DNA from: Acidobacteriota bacterium
GTDB taxonomy: Bacteria > Acidobacteriota > Terriglobia > Terriglobales > Acidobacteriaceae
Assembly (NCBI GenBank): GCA_021799405.1
Contig: JAJZAL010000054.1
Coordinates: 1-25,586 of the forward strand
DNA length: 25,586 nucleotides
Reading direction: 5' to 3'
The notes beneath the pieces were generated by a model, which saw nothing but the letters and a program-made list of their open reading frames with translations, had not been told where the DNA came from and ran no database searches. This document shows positions 7,988-14,849 of this stretch, piece by piece. Both the position numbers and the translations under genes were made by a program. The stretch's first letter is position 1; every line of letters starts with the position of its first letter.

Positions 7988-8328
7988 GCCTTGGTCTCCT
8001 CGGTAGACTTGTCGATCTCCTCCAGCATTTCCGTAGCTTCTCTCAGGTGATTTTGAAAATAACGGCGCATGAGGGCAAGAACCTCGAAAAGGATCGGGTC
8101 GCGCACCGAATAGAAAACCTGATTCCCTGCCTTGCGGTTCACCACAAGCTGCTTGGAACGCAGCACGGACAGATGCTGCGAGGCGTTGGCCTGCTCAATG
8201 CCGAGCTTTTCGATAAGCTCGCCGGCAGAGAGCTCTCCACCCTCCAGGAGTTCCATCACCGAGATGCGGGTTGGATGGGCAAGTGCTTGAAAAATATCAG
8301 CCTTGAATCGACGTAAGGAGTCCGGCAA
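7984..8328 (-). CDS. ArsR-family transcriptional repressor
   Basis: This 114-residue winged-helix protein of the ArsR/SmtB type has the opening FKADIFQALAHPTRISVMELL and a recognition-helix region QANASQHLSVLR followed by a wing (GNQVFYSV). It has no cysteine anywhere, so the metal-thiolate sensor site of classical ArsR members is absent and the signal is unknown. The start must be the TTG at 8328: this frame has a TAA about 40 bases upstream and no ATG before the conserved N-terminus, and the nearest ATG (8344) is out of frame. A weak AGG lies ten bases upstream. It is the first gene of the hyf operon and probably represses it together with itself through the palindrome at 8350-8362. Confidence 0.92.
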   Translation of the reverse strand: MPDSLRRFKADIFQALAHPTRISVMELLEGGELSAGELIEKLGIEQANASQHLSVLRSKQLVVNRKAGNQVFYSVRDPILFEVLALMRRYFQNHLREATEMLEEIDKSTEETKA

Positions 8329-8349
8329 ATAAATATACCTGCATTTAAG

Positions 8350-8369
8350 AATATTCGATATTAATTATA
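8350..8369 (-). promoter_or_regulatory. Candidate promoter and ArsR operator for the hyf operon
   Basis: On the minus strand a TATAAT hexamer lies at 8369-8364 in a strongly AT-rich stretch, and a perfect inverted repeat AATAT-TCG-ATATT covers 8350-8362 just downstream of it, before the TTG start of arsR at 8328. The -35 element is weak. A dyad overlapping the transcription start is the usual layout for ArsR-family autorepression. The binding itself is inference. Confidence 0.5.
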
Positions 8370-8756
8370 TACTGAGCTCCTCATGGAATACCGAAATCCA
8401 AAGCCCTCAACCCCGGAACCACACGGTGCGGATGACCTGCCCTTTACACCTCAGCACGCTCGCCATGGATACAGCTCATAAGAACTCCAGGCCTTTGGTC
8501 GCATACCGATCGTGTGCCACGATCAACGGCAATACTGAAGCTCATGGCGGAGGGTTCGCCCAAAGCTATCCTCGCTACGGTTCCCTCGATAATTCGCGCC
8601 AACCGGCGTAGTTGAGTGTTGCCCATCTCGCCTGATCATTGCCAAGGCGAGAAAGTTGCACCGTTGCCTCACGCTGCCGTTGCAAGCTACATGGGCACAC
8701 TCTGCAATCGAAGGCATCTCCGCGCCGGCAAGCCGTATGATTGCATCCGAACCACT
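8370..8756. other. Intergenic region between divergent arsR and ABC genes
   Basis: This stretch separates the divergent hyf operon and the ABC exporter. Short open frames occur on both strands, but none has a ribosome binding site or recognisable product. The only clear structure is an inverted repeat TCTCGCC (8626-8632) / GGCGAGA (8646-8652) with a 13-base loop, about 105 bases before the ABC gene. It could be a 5'-leader hairpin. It has no T-run and would not be a standard terminator. Confidence 0.4.
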
Positions 8757-9533
8757 ATGCAAGCCGAACCCGCGCCAGCCCTGCATGATCCAGTCCTTCG
8801 CGTAGAAAATCTCCGCAAGCACTACGGTCCCGTCGAGGCCGTCAAGGGCATCTCTTTCCACGTTTGCCCCGGAGAAATCGTAGGTCTGCTGGGCGTCAAC
8901 GGCGCCGGAAAGACCACCACCATCAGCATGATCCTCGGCGTACTCGAACCCACTGCCGGCTCCATTCACATTGATTCCTTCAATCTTCTCCGCCAGCGTT
9001 CCCGGGCTCTTTCCTCCACCAACTTCGCCGCCGTTTACGCTCCGCTCCCCGGCAATCTCACCGTATACGAGAACCTTCGCGTTTTCGCGCTCCTCTATGG
9101 CGTACACGATTTTCCCGCCCGCCTCCGGGCTGTCCTCGACGCCTTCGACCTCCACAAATTTCGCAACACCAAATGCGGCATTCTTTCTTCCGGCGAGCAA
9201 ACCAGGGTCGGCCTCGCCAAGGCCATGCTCAACCAGCCGCGCATACTCTTGCTTGATGAGCCCACGGCTTCCATCGATCCCGCCAGCGCACGCGACATAC
9301 GCTCCACCATCCGCGCCTTTGCCGCACGCACCCACACCGGCGTCCTCTGGACCTCCCACAATATGTACGAAGTCGAAGAGGTCTGCTCCCGCGTAATGTT
9401 TCTCTCCCAGGGGGAGATCATCCTTTCCGGCGACCCGCGCACCCTACCGGCCCAGTATGGCAAATCCACGCTCGAACAGCTCTTCATCAGCGTCGCCCGC
9501 GAGCCCCTCCACCTCGGAGCGTTCCAGTCATGA
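8757..9533 (+). CDS. ABC-2 type exporter ATP-binding protein
   Basis: This 258-residue ABC ATPase has Walker A GVNGAGKT (46-53), signature LSSGE (143-147), Walker B ILLLDEPT (D167, E168) and the switch histidine in TSHN (H201). The canonical Q-loop glutamine is not evident: the region reads NFAAVYAPLPGNLTVYENL, a pattern I associate with a subfamily of ABC-2 exporters. I place the start at ATG 8757 (MQAEPAPALHD...). The frame remains open upstream to 8616, but that part shows no family similarity, and neither start has a good ribosome binding site. The stop overlaps the permease ATG as ATGA, so the two form one operon. Substrate is unknown: NodI-like, drug or polysaccharide export are all possible. 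Confidence 0.9.
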   Translation: MQAEPAPALHDPVLRVENLRKHYGPVEAVKGISFHVCPGEIVGLLGVNGAGKTTTISMILGVLEPTAGSIHIDSFNLLRQRSRALSSTNFAAVYAPLPGNLTVYENLRVFALLYGVHDFPARLRAVLDAFDLHKFRNTKCGILSSGEQTRVGLAKAMLNQPRILLLDEPTASIDPASARDIRSTIRAFAARTHTGVLWTSHNMYEVEEVCSRVMFLSQGEIILSGDPRTLPAQYGKSTLEQLFISVAREPLHLGAFQS

Positions 9534-10333
9534 ACCTCTCCCGCGTCGCCGCCATCCCCCTCCGGCAGTTCTATCTCTACCGCGGCAGCGCTGCCCGCAT
9601 TGTTCCCCTCTTCGCGTGGGTCACTATCGACATGGTCCTCTGGGGATTCATGACCAGGTTCCTCGGCTCCCTCACCCACACCCATTACCAATTTGTCCCC
9701 GCCCTCCTCGGGGCTGTTCTCTTCTGGGATTTCATGACCCGCGTCATGCAGGGCGTCACCACCGCATTCTTTGAAGATGTCTGGTCGCGCAACTTCCTCA
9801 ACATCTTCGCCACCCCCATCACCATGCCCGAGTACATTGCCGGACTCCTCACCACCAGTCTCGCTACCAGCCTGGTTGGCCTTGCCGTCATGATCGTCGT
9901 CGCCACCGCCGCCTTCGGCCTCAACTTCGCCGCCTACGGAGCCATGCTCCTTCCATTCGTTTTCATCCTCTTCCTCAACGGCATGGCCCTCGGAGTCGCA
10001 TCCATCGCCATCGTCCTCCGCTTCGGCCCCGCGGCCGAGTGGTTCGTCTGGCCTATTCCCGCGCTGCTCGCCCCTTTCGCCTGCGTTTACTACCCTCTCG
10101 CCACTCTCCCAGCGCCCATGCAGTGGCTCGCCCGCCTGCTGCCGCCTTCCTATGTCTTCGAAGGCATGCGCGCCGTTGTTTCGGGCCATGCATTCCACGG
10201 CACGCTCCTCGCCGCCGCATTTGCGCTCGCCATCGGCTACATCGTTCTCGCTTCCTGGCTCTTCGCCAGGGTCTTCCGCCACGCCGTGCAAACTGGATTG
10301 ATCACCCGCTACAGCGCCGAAACCGTCTCCTGA
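9530..10333 (+). CDS. ABC-2 type exporter permease
   Basis: This 267-residue protein has about six membrane helices. The N-terminal cytoplasmic segment (LRQFYLYRGSAARI) precedes a first helix containing WVTIDMVLWGFMTRFLG. The later segment LPPSYVFEGMRAV matches the conserved P-x-x-Y-x-x-E/D-x-x-R motif of ABC-2 and NodJ-like permeases. Its start overlaps the ATPase stop by four bases (ATGA), giving translational coupling in a two-gene exporter. It probably works as a homodimer with two copies of the ATPase. The exported compound cannot be inferred from the sequence. Confidence 0.9.
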   Translation: MNLSRVAAIPLRQFYLYRGSAARIVPLFAWVTIDMVLWGFMTRFLGSLTHTHYQFVPALLGAVLFWDFMTRVMQGVTTAFFEDVWSRNFLNIFATPITMPEYIAGLLTTSLATSLVGLAVMIVVATAAFGLNFAAYGAMLLPFVFILFLNGMALGVASIAIVLRFGPAAEWFVWPIPALLAPFACVYYPLATLPAPMQWLARLLPPSYVFEGMRAVVSGHAFHGTLLAAAFALAIGYIVLASWLFARVFRHAVQTGLITRYSAETVS

Positions 10334-10420
10334 ACCCTCTTTTGCAGCGATAGCGCCGGCGGAGGCGAATGATCGAGGGCCTCTGACCAAGAACTCCTTA
10401 CCTTCAGGAACATTGCGAAA

Positions 10421-10455
10421 CCGGCTATCCAAAATGCTGGACTTCTATTTTTTTT
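10421..10455 (+). terminator. Candidate intrinsic terminator of the ABC operon
   Basis: CCGGC (10421-10425) can pair with GCTGG (10436-10440) with one G-U pair, and a run of eight T lies at 10448-10455, seven bases beyond the stem. It is about 90 bases after the permease stop. The stem is short and the T-run is offset, so the call is tentative. Confidence 0.4.
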
Positions 10456-10522
10456 GAATCGCTATTTACGAGATCTGTCCCCCGATATTTTCCGCGGGTA
10501 GCTCGCAACACGATCATTCCTG

Positions 10523-10560
10523 TACAATGCGTTGCCAGCGGCGGAAGGCCTGAATCCGCC
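10523..10560 (+). promoter_or_regulatory. Candidate sdh promoter -10 element and leader hairpin
   Basis: TACAAT at 10523-10528 is a good -10 hexamer, though no convincing -35 is seen at 17-18 bases. Downstream, GGCGGA (10540-10545) and TCCGCC (10555-10560) form a perfect six-base stem with a nine-base loop in the leader, before GGAGGGG and the sdhC ATG at 10585. Confidence 0.35.
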
Positions 10561-10584
10561 GAATCGTTCTGCCGTGGAGGGGCG

Positions 10585-11370
10585 ATGTCATCTCCAGATG
10601 TAGTTTGGAAAAACGGCAAGTTTGGCCAAACGTCGCGACGCGATGCGTGGTGGCTTTCCCCAACAGCAGTCTTCGTGGGGCTGAGCATATTCATCGTGTA
10701 TTCCACCTGGGCTGCATTCCAAAACACCCATTACACCTTCGGACCGTATATCTCTCCGTTTTATTCGCCCGATCTTTTCGGCAACACGTCGTTCGCGCTG
10801 TTTGGCCCAAAGCCGGGATGGTATCCGGACTTTCTGCCGTTTTCTCCAGCGCTCTTCATCCTCTGGATTCCCGGCCTCTTCCGCGTGAGCTGCTACTACT
10901 ACCGCGGCGCGTATTACAAGGCGTTCTGGGCCGATCCTCCGGCGTGCGCGGTGAGCGAACCACGCAAGAAATACCTCGGTGAGCGGTATTTCCCGCTGAT
11001 TATGCAGAACTTTCACCGCTACTTCCTGCGGCTTTCCTACATCCTTTGGGGTTTCCTCGCCTACGACGCGGTGAGAGCGTTCTTTTTCGCCAACGGCTTT
11101 GGAATCGGCGTGGGAACGCTCGTTCTCGTCATGAACGTCGTGCTTCTGGGGGGATACATTTTTGGCTGTCATGCCTTCCGGCACCTCATCGGCGGAACGT
11201 TCGATCGCATCTCAGAACACCCCATCCGGCACAAGCTCTACGACGGCGTGAGCTGCCTCAACCGGAGACATAAAATCTGGGCGTGGTTGAGTCTCTTCTG
11301 GGTAGCCTTTTCCGATCTCTATATCCGCCTCTGTTCGATGGGCGTCATTCATGACTGGAGAATTCTGTAG
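10585..11370 (+). CDS. sdhC: Succinate dehydrogenase membrane anchor (Sdh1-like)
   Basis: This 261-residue protein has about five membrane helices (near 25-45, 85-103, 145-168, 175-195, 230-250). The start at 10585 is supported by GGAGGGG just upstream. It does not look like the usual short SdhC/SdhD pair. The region CYYYRGAYYKAFWADPPACAV (residue 103 on), followed by YFPLIMQNFHRYF, resembles the single ~270-residue anchor of mycobacterial Sdh1 as I remember it. His144, His196 and His200 are candidate haem ligands. The stop codon (TAG 11368-11370) abuts the sdhA ATG, and the gene leads the sdh operon. The membrane role is to pass electrons between the Fe-S subunit and a quinone. Identification rests largely on position before sdhA and sdhB. 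Confidence 0.85.
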   Translation: MSSPDVVWKNGKFGQTSRRDAWWLSPTAVFVGLSIFIVYSTWAAFQNTHYTFGPYISPFYSPDLFGNTSFALFGPKPGWYPDFLPFSPALFILWIPGLFRVSCYYYRGAYYKAFWADPPACAVSEPRKKYLGERYFPLIMQNFHRYFLRLSYILWGFLAYDAVRAFFFANGFGIGVGTLVLVMNVVLLGGYIFGCHAFRHLIGGTFDRISEHPIRHKLYDGVSCLNRRHKIWAWLSLFWVAFSDLYIRLCSMGVIHDWRIL

Positions 11371-13185
11371 ATGCCGGAATTCCAGCGGTTCTCTTACGAT
11401 GTTCTTGTGATTGGAGCAGGCGGCGCAGGTCTGCGTGCCGCCATTGAAGCCGCAGCCACCGGCCTCAAAGTCGGCGTCGTCTGCAAATCCCTGCTTGGCA
11501 AAGCCCACACTGTCATGGCTGAGGGCGGCATTGCCGCTTCTCTCGGCAATGTCGACGATCGCGACAACTGGCGCGTCCATTTCTCCGATACGATGAGGGG
11601 CGGCCAGTACATCAACAACTGGCGTATGGCCGAGCTGCATGCCAAGGAAGCTCCGGAGTGTGTCCGCCAACTCGAAGAGTGGGGCGCGCTCTTCGACCGC
11701 ACCAAAGACGGCAGAATCCTGCAGCGGAACTTCGGTGGCCACCGTTATCCGCGTCTGGCCCACGTCGGCGACCGTACCGGCCTCGAAATGATCCGCACGC
11801 TGCAGGACCATGGCATTCACGCCGGGATGGAAGTCCACATGGAATGCACCGTGCTCCGCCTGCTGCTCGACTCCGGCCGCATCGCCGGGGCCTGCGGATA
11901 CGACCGCGAGAAGGGCCGCTTCTATCTGTGGCAGGCGAAGGCTGTGGTGCTGGCGACGGGCGGAATCGGACGCGCGTTCAAGGTCACCAGCAACAGTTGG
12001 GAATACACCGGCGATGGACATGCCCTGGCCTATCGCGCCGGCGCCGAACTTCGGGACATGGAGTTCGTGCAGTTTCATCCGACCGGAATGATCTGGCCCA
12101 TCAGCGTGCGCGGCATCCTGGTAACGGAAGGCGTGCGCGGTGAAGGCGGCGTTCTGCGCAATAGTGAAGGCCGCAGGTTCCTGTTCGACGACATTCCAGA
12201 TCTCTACAAAGACCAGACCGCGGACAATGAAGACGAAGGCTGGCGCTATACACAGGGTGACAAAACTGCGCGCCGTCCTCCTGAACTGCTGACTCGCGAT
12301 CACGTCGCCCGCTGCATCAACCGGGAAGTCAAAGCAGGGCGAGGCTCGCCGCACGGCGGCGTCTTCCTCGACATCTCCTGGATCAAGGAACGCATGCCGA
12401 AAGCCGAGGAGCACATCAAGCGCAAGCTCCCCAGCATGTATCACCAGTTCAAACAGCTCGCGGATCTTGACATCACGAAGGAACCGATGGAAGTCGGCCC
12501 CACCACCCACTACGTCATGGGTGGAATCAACGTCGATGGCGACTCGCAGATGGCTACGGTGCCAGGACTCTTCGCCGCCGGAGAGGTGGCCGCAGGCCTG
12601 CACGGCGCAAATCGCCTTGGCGGCAATTCGCTCTCTGACCTGCTCGTGTTCGGACGCCGCGCCGGACGCTATGCCGCGGAATTTGCTAAGGCAAACGGCG
12701 CCACCAGCATTGACGAGCAGCAGCTTCAGGCAACCGCGACCGAAGCGCTGGCTCCCTTCGAGCGCGGAGCTTCCGGCGAAAATCCATACCAGATTCAATA
12801 TGACCTGCAGGAGGCCATGCAGGAATTGGTTGGCATCGTTCGAACGGAAGATGAAATGCTGCAGGCCCTCGAGACGATCGCCCAATTCCGTCAGCGGACA
12901 GACCGCGTCGGCATCGTCGGCAACCGCGAGTACAACAACGGCTGGCACACCGCCGTAGACGTAGGGAACCTGATGATCGTCTCCGAGGCAGTCACCCGCG
13001 CGGCGCTTTTGCGCAAGGAGAGCCGAGGCGCGCAGTTCCGCGAAGACTTTCCCAACAAAGATCCCGAATGGGGCAAATACAACATCATCATCAAGCGCGG
13101 TCCGGATGGCGCAATGCTGGTCGAAAAGAGAGCCATTCCGCCCATACCCGATGAGTTGAAGGCAGTGATCGAAGAAATGAAATAA
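11371..13185 (+). CDS. sdhA: Succinate dehydrogenase flavoprotein subunit
   Basis: This 604-residue protein oxidises succinate to fumarate, or the reverse in a fumarate reductase. The dinucleotide-binding motif VIGAGGAGLRAA is at residues 13-24, and the covalent-FAD histidine is His46 in LLGKAHTVMAEGG. HPTG is at 236-239. The catalytic arginine is probably Arg314 in DHVARCINREVKAGRG, and the C-terminal FAD contacts HYVMGGI and GLHGANRLGGNSLSDLLVFG are intact. Length is normal. Its ATG follows the sdhC stop directly, with no spacer. Presence of the histidine for covalent FAD favours a true SdhA/FrdA over L-aspartate oxidase. The direction of the reaction cannot be decided from sequence. Confidence 0.96.
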   Translation: MPEFQRFSYDVLVIGAGGAGLRAAIEAAATGLKVGVVCKSLLGKAHTVMAEGGIAASLGNVDDRDNWRVHFSDTMRGGQYINNWRMAELHAKEAPECVRQLEEWGALFDRTKDGRILQRNFGGHRYPRLAHVGDRTGLEMIRTLQDHGIHAGMEVHMECTVLRLLLDSGRIAGACGYDREKGRFYLWQAKAVVLATGGIGRAFKVTSNSWEYTGDGHALAYRAGAELRDMEFVQFHPTGMIWPISVRGILVTEGVRGEGGVLRNSEGRRFLFDDIPDLYKDQTADNEDEGWRYTQGDKTARRPPELLTRDHVARCINREVKAGRGSPHGGVFLDISWIKERMPKAEEHIKRKLPSMYHQFKQLADLDITKEPMEVGPTTHYVMGGINVDGDSQMATVPGLFAAGEVAAGLHGANRLGGNSLSDLLVFGRRAGRYAAEFAKANGATSIDEQQLQATATEALAPFERGASGENPYQIQYDLQEAMQELVGIVRTEDEMLQALETIAQFRQRTDRVGIVGNREYNNGWHTAVDVGNLMIVSEAVTRAALLRKESRGAQFREDFPNKDPEWGKYNIIIKRGPDGAMLVEKRAIPPIPDELKAVIEEMK

Positions 13186-13217
13186 ACGGGGAAATGTAAC
13201 AGTTGGAGATGAAATAG

Positions 13218-13955
13218 ATGGCCACACAAGCAATGTTTCGCATCTGGCGAGGAGATCCCGAAGGCGGCGCCTTCCAGGATTACGTCACGCCCGTCGAAGA
13301 GGGCATGGTGGTTCTGGATGCCGTGCACCGCATCCAGGCACAGCAGGCAAACGACCTCGCCCTGCGCTGGAACTGCAAGGCCGGCAAGTGCGGCTCCTGC
13401 TCCGCTGAAATCAACGGAATGCCCAGGCTCATGTGCATGACCCGTCTCAGCGATATCAACCTGGAAATGCCGGTCATCATTGAGCCGATGCACGCCTTTC
13501 CCGTCATCCGCGATCTCGTCACCGATGTCTCCTGGAACTTCCGCGCCAAGCTTACCGTCAAGCCCTTCAAGCCCCGCTCTCCCGACGCACCGGACGGCAC
13601 ATGGCGCATGCAGCAGGCCGACGTCGAGCGCGTCCAGGAGTTTCGCAAATGTATCGAGTGTTTTCTGTGCCAGGATGTCTGCCACGTCCTGCGCGAGCAC
13701 CGCAAGCACGACGAGTTCATCGGGCCTCGTTTGATGGTCTACACGGCAGCGCTCGAAATGCACCCGCTCGACACAGAAGACCGAACCAAGGACCTGCGCG
13801 ACAAACACAACATCGGCTTCTGCAACATCACCACTTGTTGCAGGCAGGTGTGCCCCGAGTCCATCACGATTACCGAAAACGCAATTATTCCGCTCAAGGA
13901 GCGGGTCGTTGACCGGTTCTACGATCCCCTGAAGCAATTGCTCGGCATCTTATAA
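13218..13955 (+). CDS. sdhB: Succinate dehydrogenase iron-sulfur subunit
   Basis: This 245-residue subunit carries three Fe-S clusters between the flavin and the quinone. The plant-type 2Fe-2S site is CKAGKCGSC with a fourth Cys at 73 (Cys53, 58, 61, 73). The 4Fe-4S and 3Fe-4S sites are formed by CIECFLCQDVC (Cys145, 148, 151, 155) and CNITTCCRQVCPE (Cys202, 207/208, 212). All ligands are present. The start is ATG 13218 with GGAG about ten bases upstream, 32 bases after sdhA. It closes the sdhCAB set. The order anchor, flavoprotein, Fe-S and the similar lengths match the Sdh1 operon layout of mycobacteria, a comparison from memory. Confidence 0.96.
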   Translation: MATQAMFRIWRGDPEGGAFQDYVTPVEEGMVVLDAVHRIQAQQANDLALRWNCKAGKCGSCSAEINGMPRLMCMTRLSDINLEMPVIIEPMHAFPVIRDLVTDVSWNFRAKLTVKPFKPRSPDAPDGTWRMQQADVERVQEFRKCIECFLCQDVCHVLREHRKHDEFIGPRLMVYTAALEMHPLDTEDRTKDLRDKHNIGFCNITTCCRQVCPESITITENAIIPLKERVVDRFYDPLKQLLGIL

Positions 13956-13990
13956 CCCGGAGGAGATCACCACGAACAGGAGGACACTCG

Positions 13991-14491
13991 ATGTTCACTC
14001 TGAAACCCCTCTCTCATGAAGGCATTGAAACCGCTTTGGCCAAGGCCGAGCGTTATCGCCTGCTCGGCGAGCCAAATGAAGCCGAGAGCATCTGCCTCGA
14101 CATCCTTGCGATTGAACCTGCGAACGAGAGGGCGCAAATCAGCTTCATCCTTGCCCTCACAGATCAAATCTCTCAGGAAGAGGATTCCTTTGACAGAGCG
14201 ATCGAAGCGATAACAAACCTGGAGTCGCCGTATCATCGCGCTTACTATTCCGGAATCGCCTGGGAGCGGCGCGCGAAGGCATTCTGTGGTTCCCATGAAC
14301 GCGTATCCGGTGGTTATGTCTACGATTGGATCGTCAGGGCCCTGAAGTTTTTCGAAGAAGCGGAGCGCCTGCGGCCTTCAGGAGATGATTCTTCCATCGT
14401 TCGCTGGAATGCCTGCGTTCGCTTTCTTGAGCGCCACAAGGAATTGGAGCCTGTGACCGAGGTGGCTCGAGCACCGGACTTCTTGGAGTAA
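13991..14491 (+). CDS. TPR-like small soluble protein downstream of sdhB
   Basis: This 166-residue, Glu/Ala-rich, helical protein has two or more degenerate tetratricopeptide units: ALAKAERYRLLGEPNEAESI with CLDILAIEPANERAQ at about 15-50, and a later ALKFFEEAERLRPSGDD near 117-133. It has no signal peptide or membrane segment. A strong AGGAGG lies seven bases before the ATG at 13991, and it follows sdhB by 35 bases, so co-transcription is likely. TPR proteins mediate protein contacts. A role in assembly or in partner binding for the dehydrogenase is possible but is inferred only from position. Confidence 0.75.
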   Translation: MFTLKPLSHEGIETALAKAERYRLLGEPNEAESICLDILAIEPANERAQISFILALTDQISQEEDSFDRAIEAITNLESPYHRAYYSGIAWERRAKAFCGSHERVSGGYVYDWIVRALKFFEEAERLRPSGDDSSIVRWNACVRFLERHKELEPVTEVARAPDFLE

Positions 14492-14642
14492 CCTCGGCAT
14501 CCATCATGCAATGAAACGATTACAGAATCGACGGGCCTTCGCTTGAAATCGTCTTAGCTTTCAAAAGCACTCGTCAGCCTGCCGATCTCACTCGATTTCT
14601 GCCCCGGAAATGATGAGCTCATTGCAACCGGTGTAAACGACT

Positions 14643-14679
14643 GCCGGAATGGGCCACTTCCGCACACTGAAGTGCCGGC
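14643..14679. repeat. Bulged stem-loop
   Basis: GCCGG (14643-14647) pairs with CCGGC (14675-14679), and inside it CACTTC (14655-14660) pairs with GAAGTG (14669-14674) around an eight-base loop. A seven-base bulge lies on the left arm. It may be part of the 3' end of the sdh-TPR transcript. Confidence 0.4.
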
Positions 14680-14688
14680 GCGAACGCA

Positions 14689-14706
14689 ATTCTCCTTCGG
14701 GAGAAT
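14689..14706 (+). terminator. Hairpin with UUCG tetraloop
   Basis: ATTCTCC (14689-14695) and GGAGAAT (14700-14706) form a perfect seven-pair stem closed by a C(UUCG)G tetraloop, an unusually stable RNA loop. No T-run follows, so it may be an RNA-stabilising end and not a classical terminator. Confidence 0.4.
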
Positions 14707-14817
14707 ACCGAAGCCAGAAGCGTTACGCGGCTGTCCCTTAAGAAACGCCGCGCAGCAGATATAGAAAAGTGCCTCGCTGAAGGAGATTTGCTTCCGCACC
14801 AGGGACGATTGGTGGCA

Positions 14818-14842
14818 GGCAGCGCTGGGATACAGCGCTGCC
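14818..14842. terminator. 10-bp perfect hairpin after the tricorn gene
   Basis: GGCAGCGCTG (14818-14827) and CAGCGCTGCC (14833-14842) form a perfect ten-base-pair stem with a five-base loop, eight bases beyond the TAA of the minus-strand protease gene. The minus strand has no T-run after it. The plus strand continues TGTTGGCTT. It probably ends transcription from one or both sides. Confidence 0.55.
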
Positions 14843-14849
14843 TGTTGGC

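Larger units (their letters stand above)
14492..14849. other. Palindrome-rich gap between TPR and tricorn genes
   Basis: No convincing gene is seen in this convergent gap. It holds the palindrome ATGAGCTCAT (14613-14622), a bulged stem-loop (14643-14679), a UUCG-tetraloop hairpin (14689-14706) and a long hairpin at 14818-14842. An open frame on the minus strand (14554-14799) has no ribosome binding site or familiar product. Confidence 0.5.

Noticed and set aside
8444..8626. Minus-strand frame in the arsR/ABC gap
   Set aside because: Overlaps an equally weak plus-strand frame, has no ribosome binding site and resembles nothing known.
10360..10383. GAGGC/GCCTC stem after the permease gene
   Set aside because: A five-base stem with a 12-base loop and no T-run. 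The stem with a T-run at 10421-10455 is a better terminator candidate.
9095..10432. Long Gly/Glu-rich frame antisense to the ABC genes
   Set aside because: It is the complement of GC-rich codons in two genes with intact ABC motifs. The low-complexity composition marks it as a shadow.
11212..13233. 673-codon frame antisense to sdhA
   Set aside because: sdhA has every catalytic motif. The opposite strand is open only because of its codon bias.
14554..14799. Minus-strand 81-codon frame in the gap before the tricorn gene
   Set aside because: No ribosome binding site, overlaps several perfect hairpins and shows no family similarity. The hairpins explain the stretch better.
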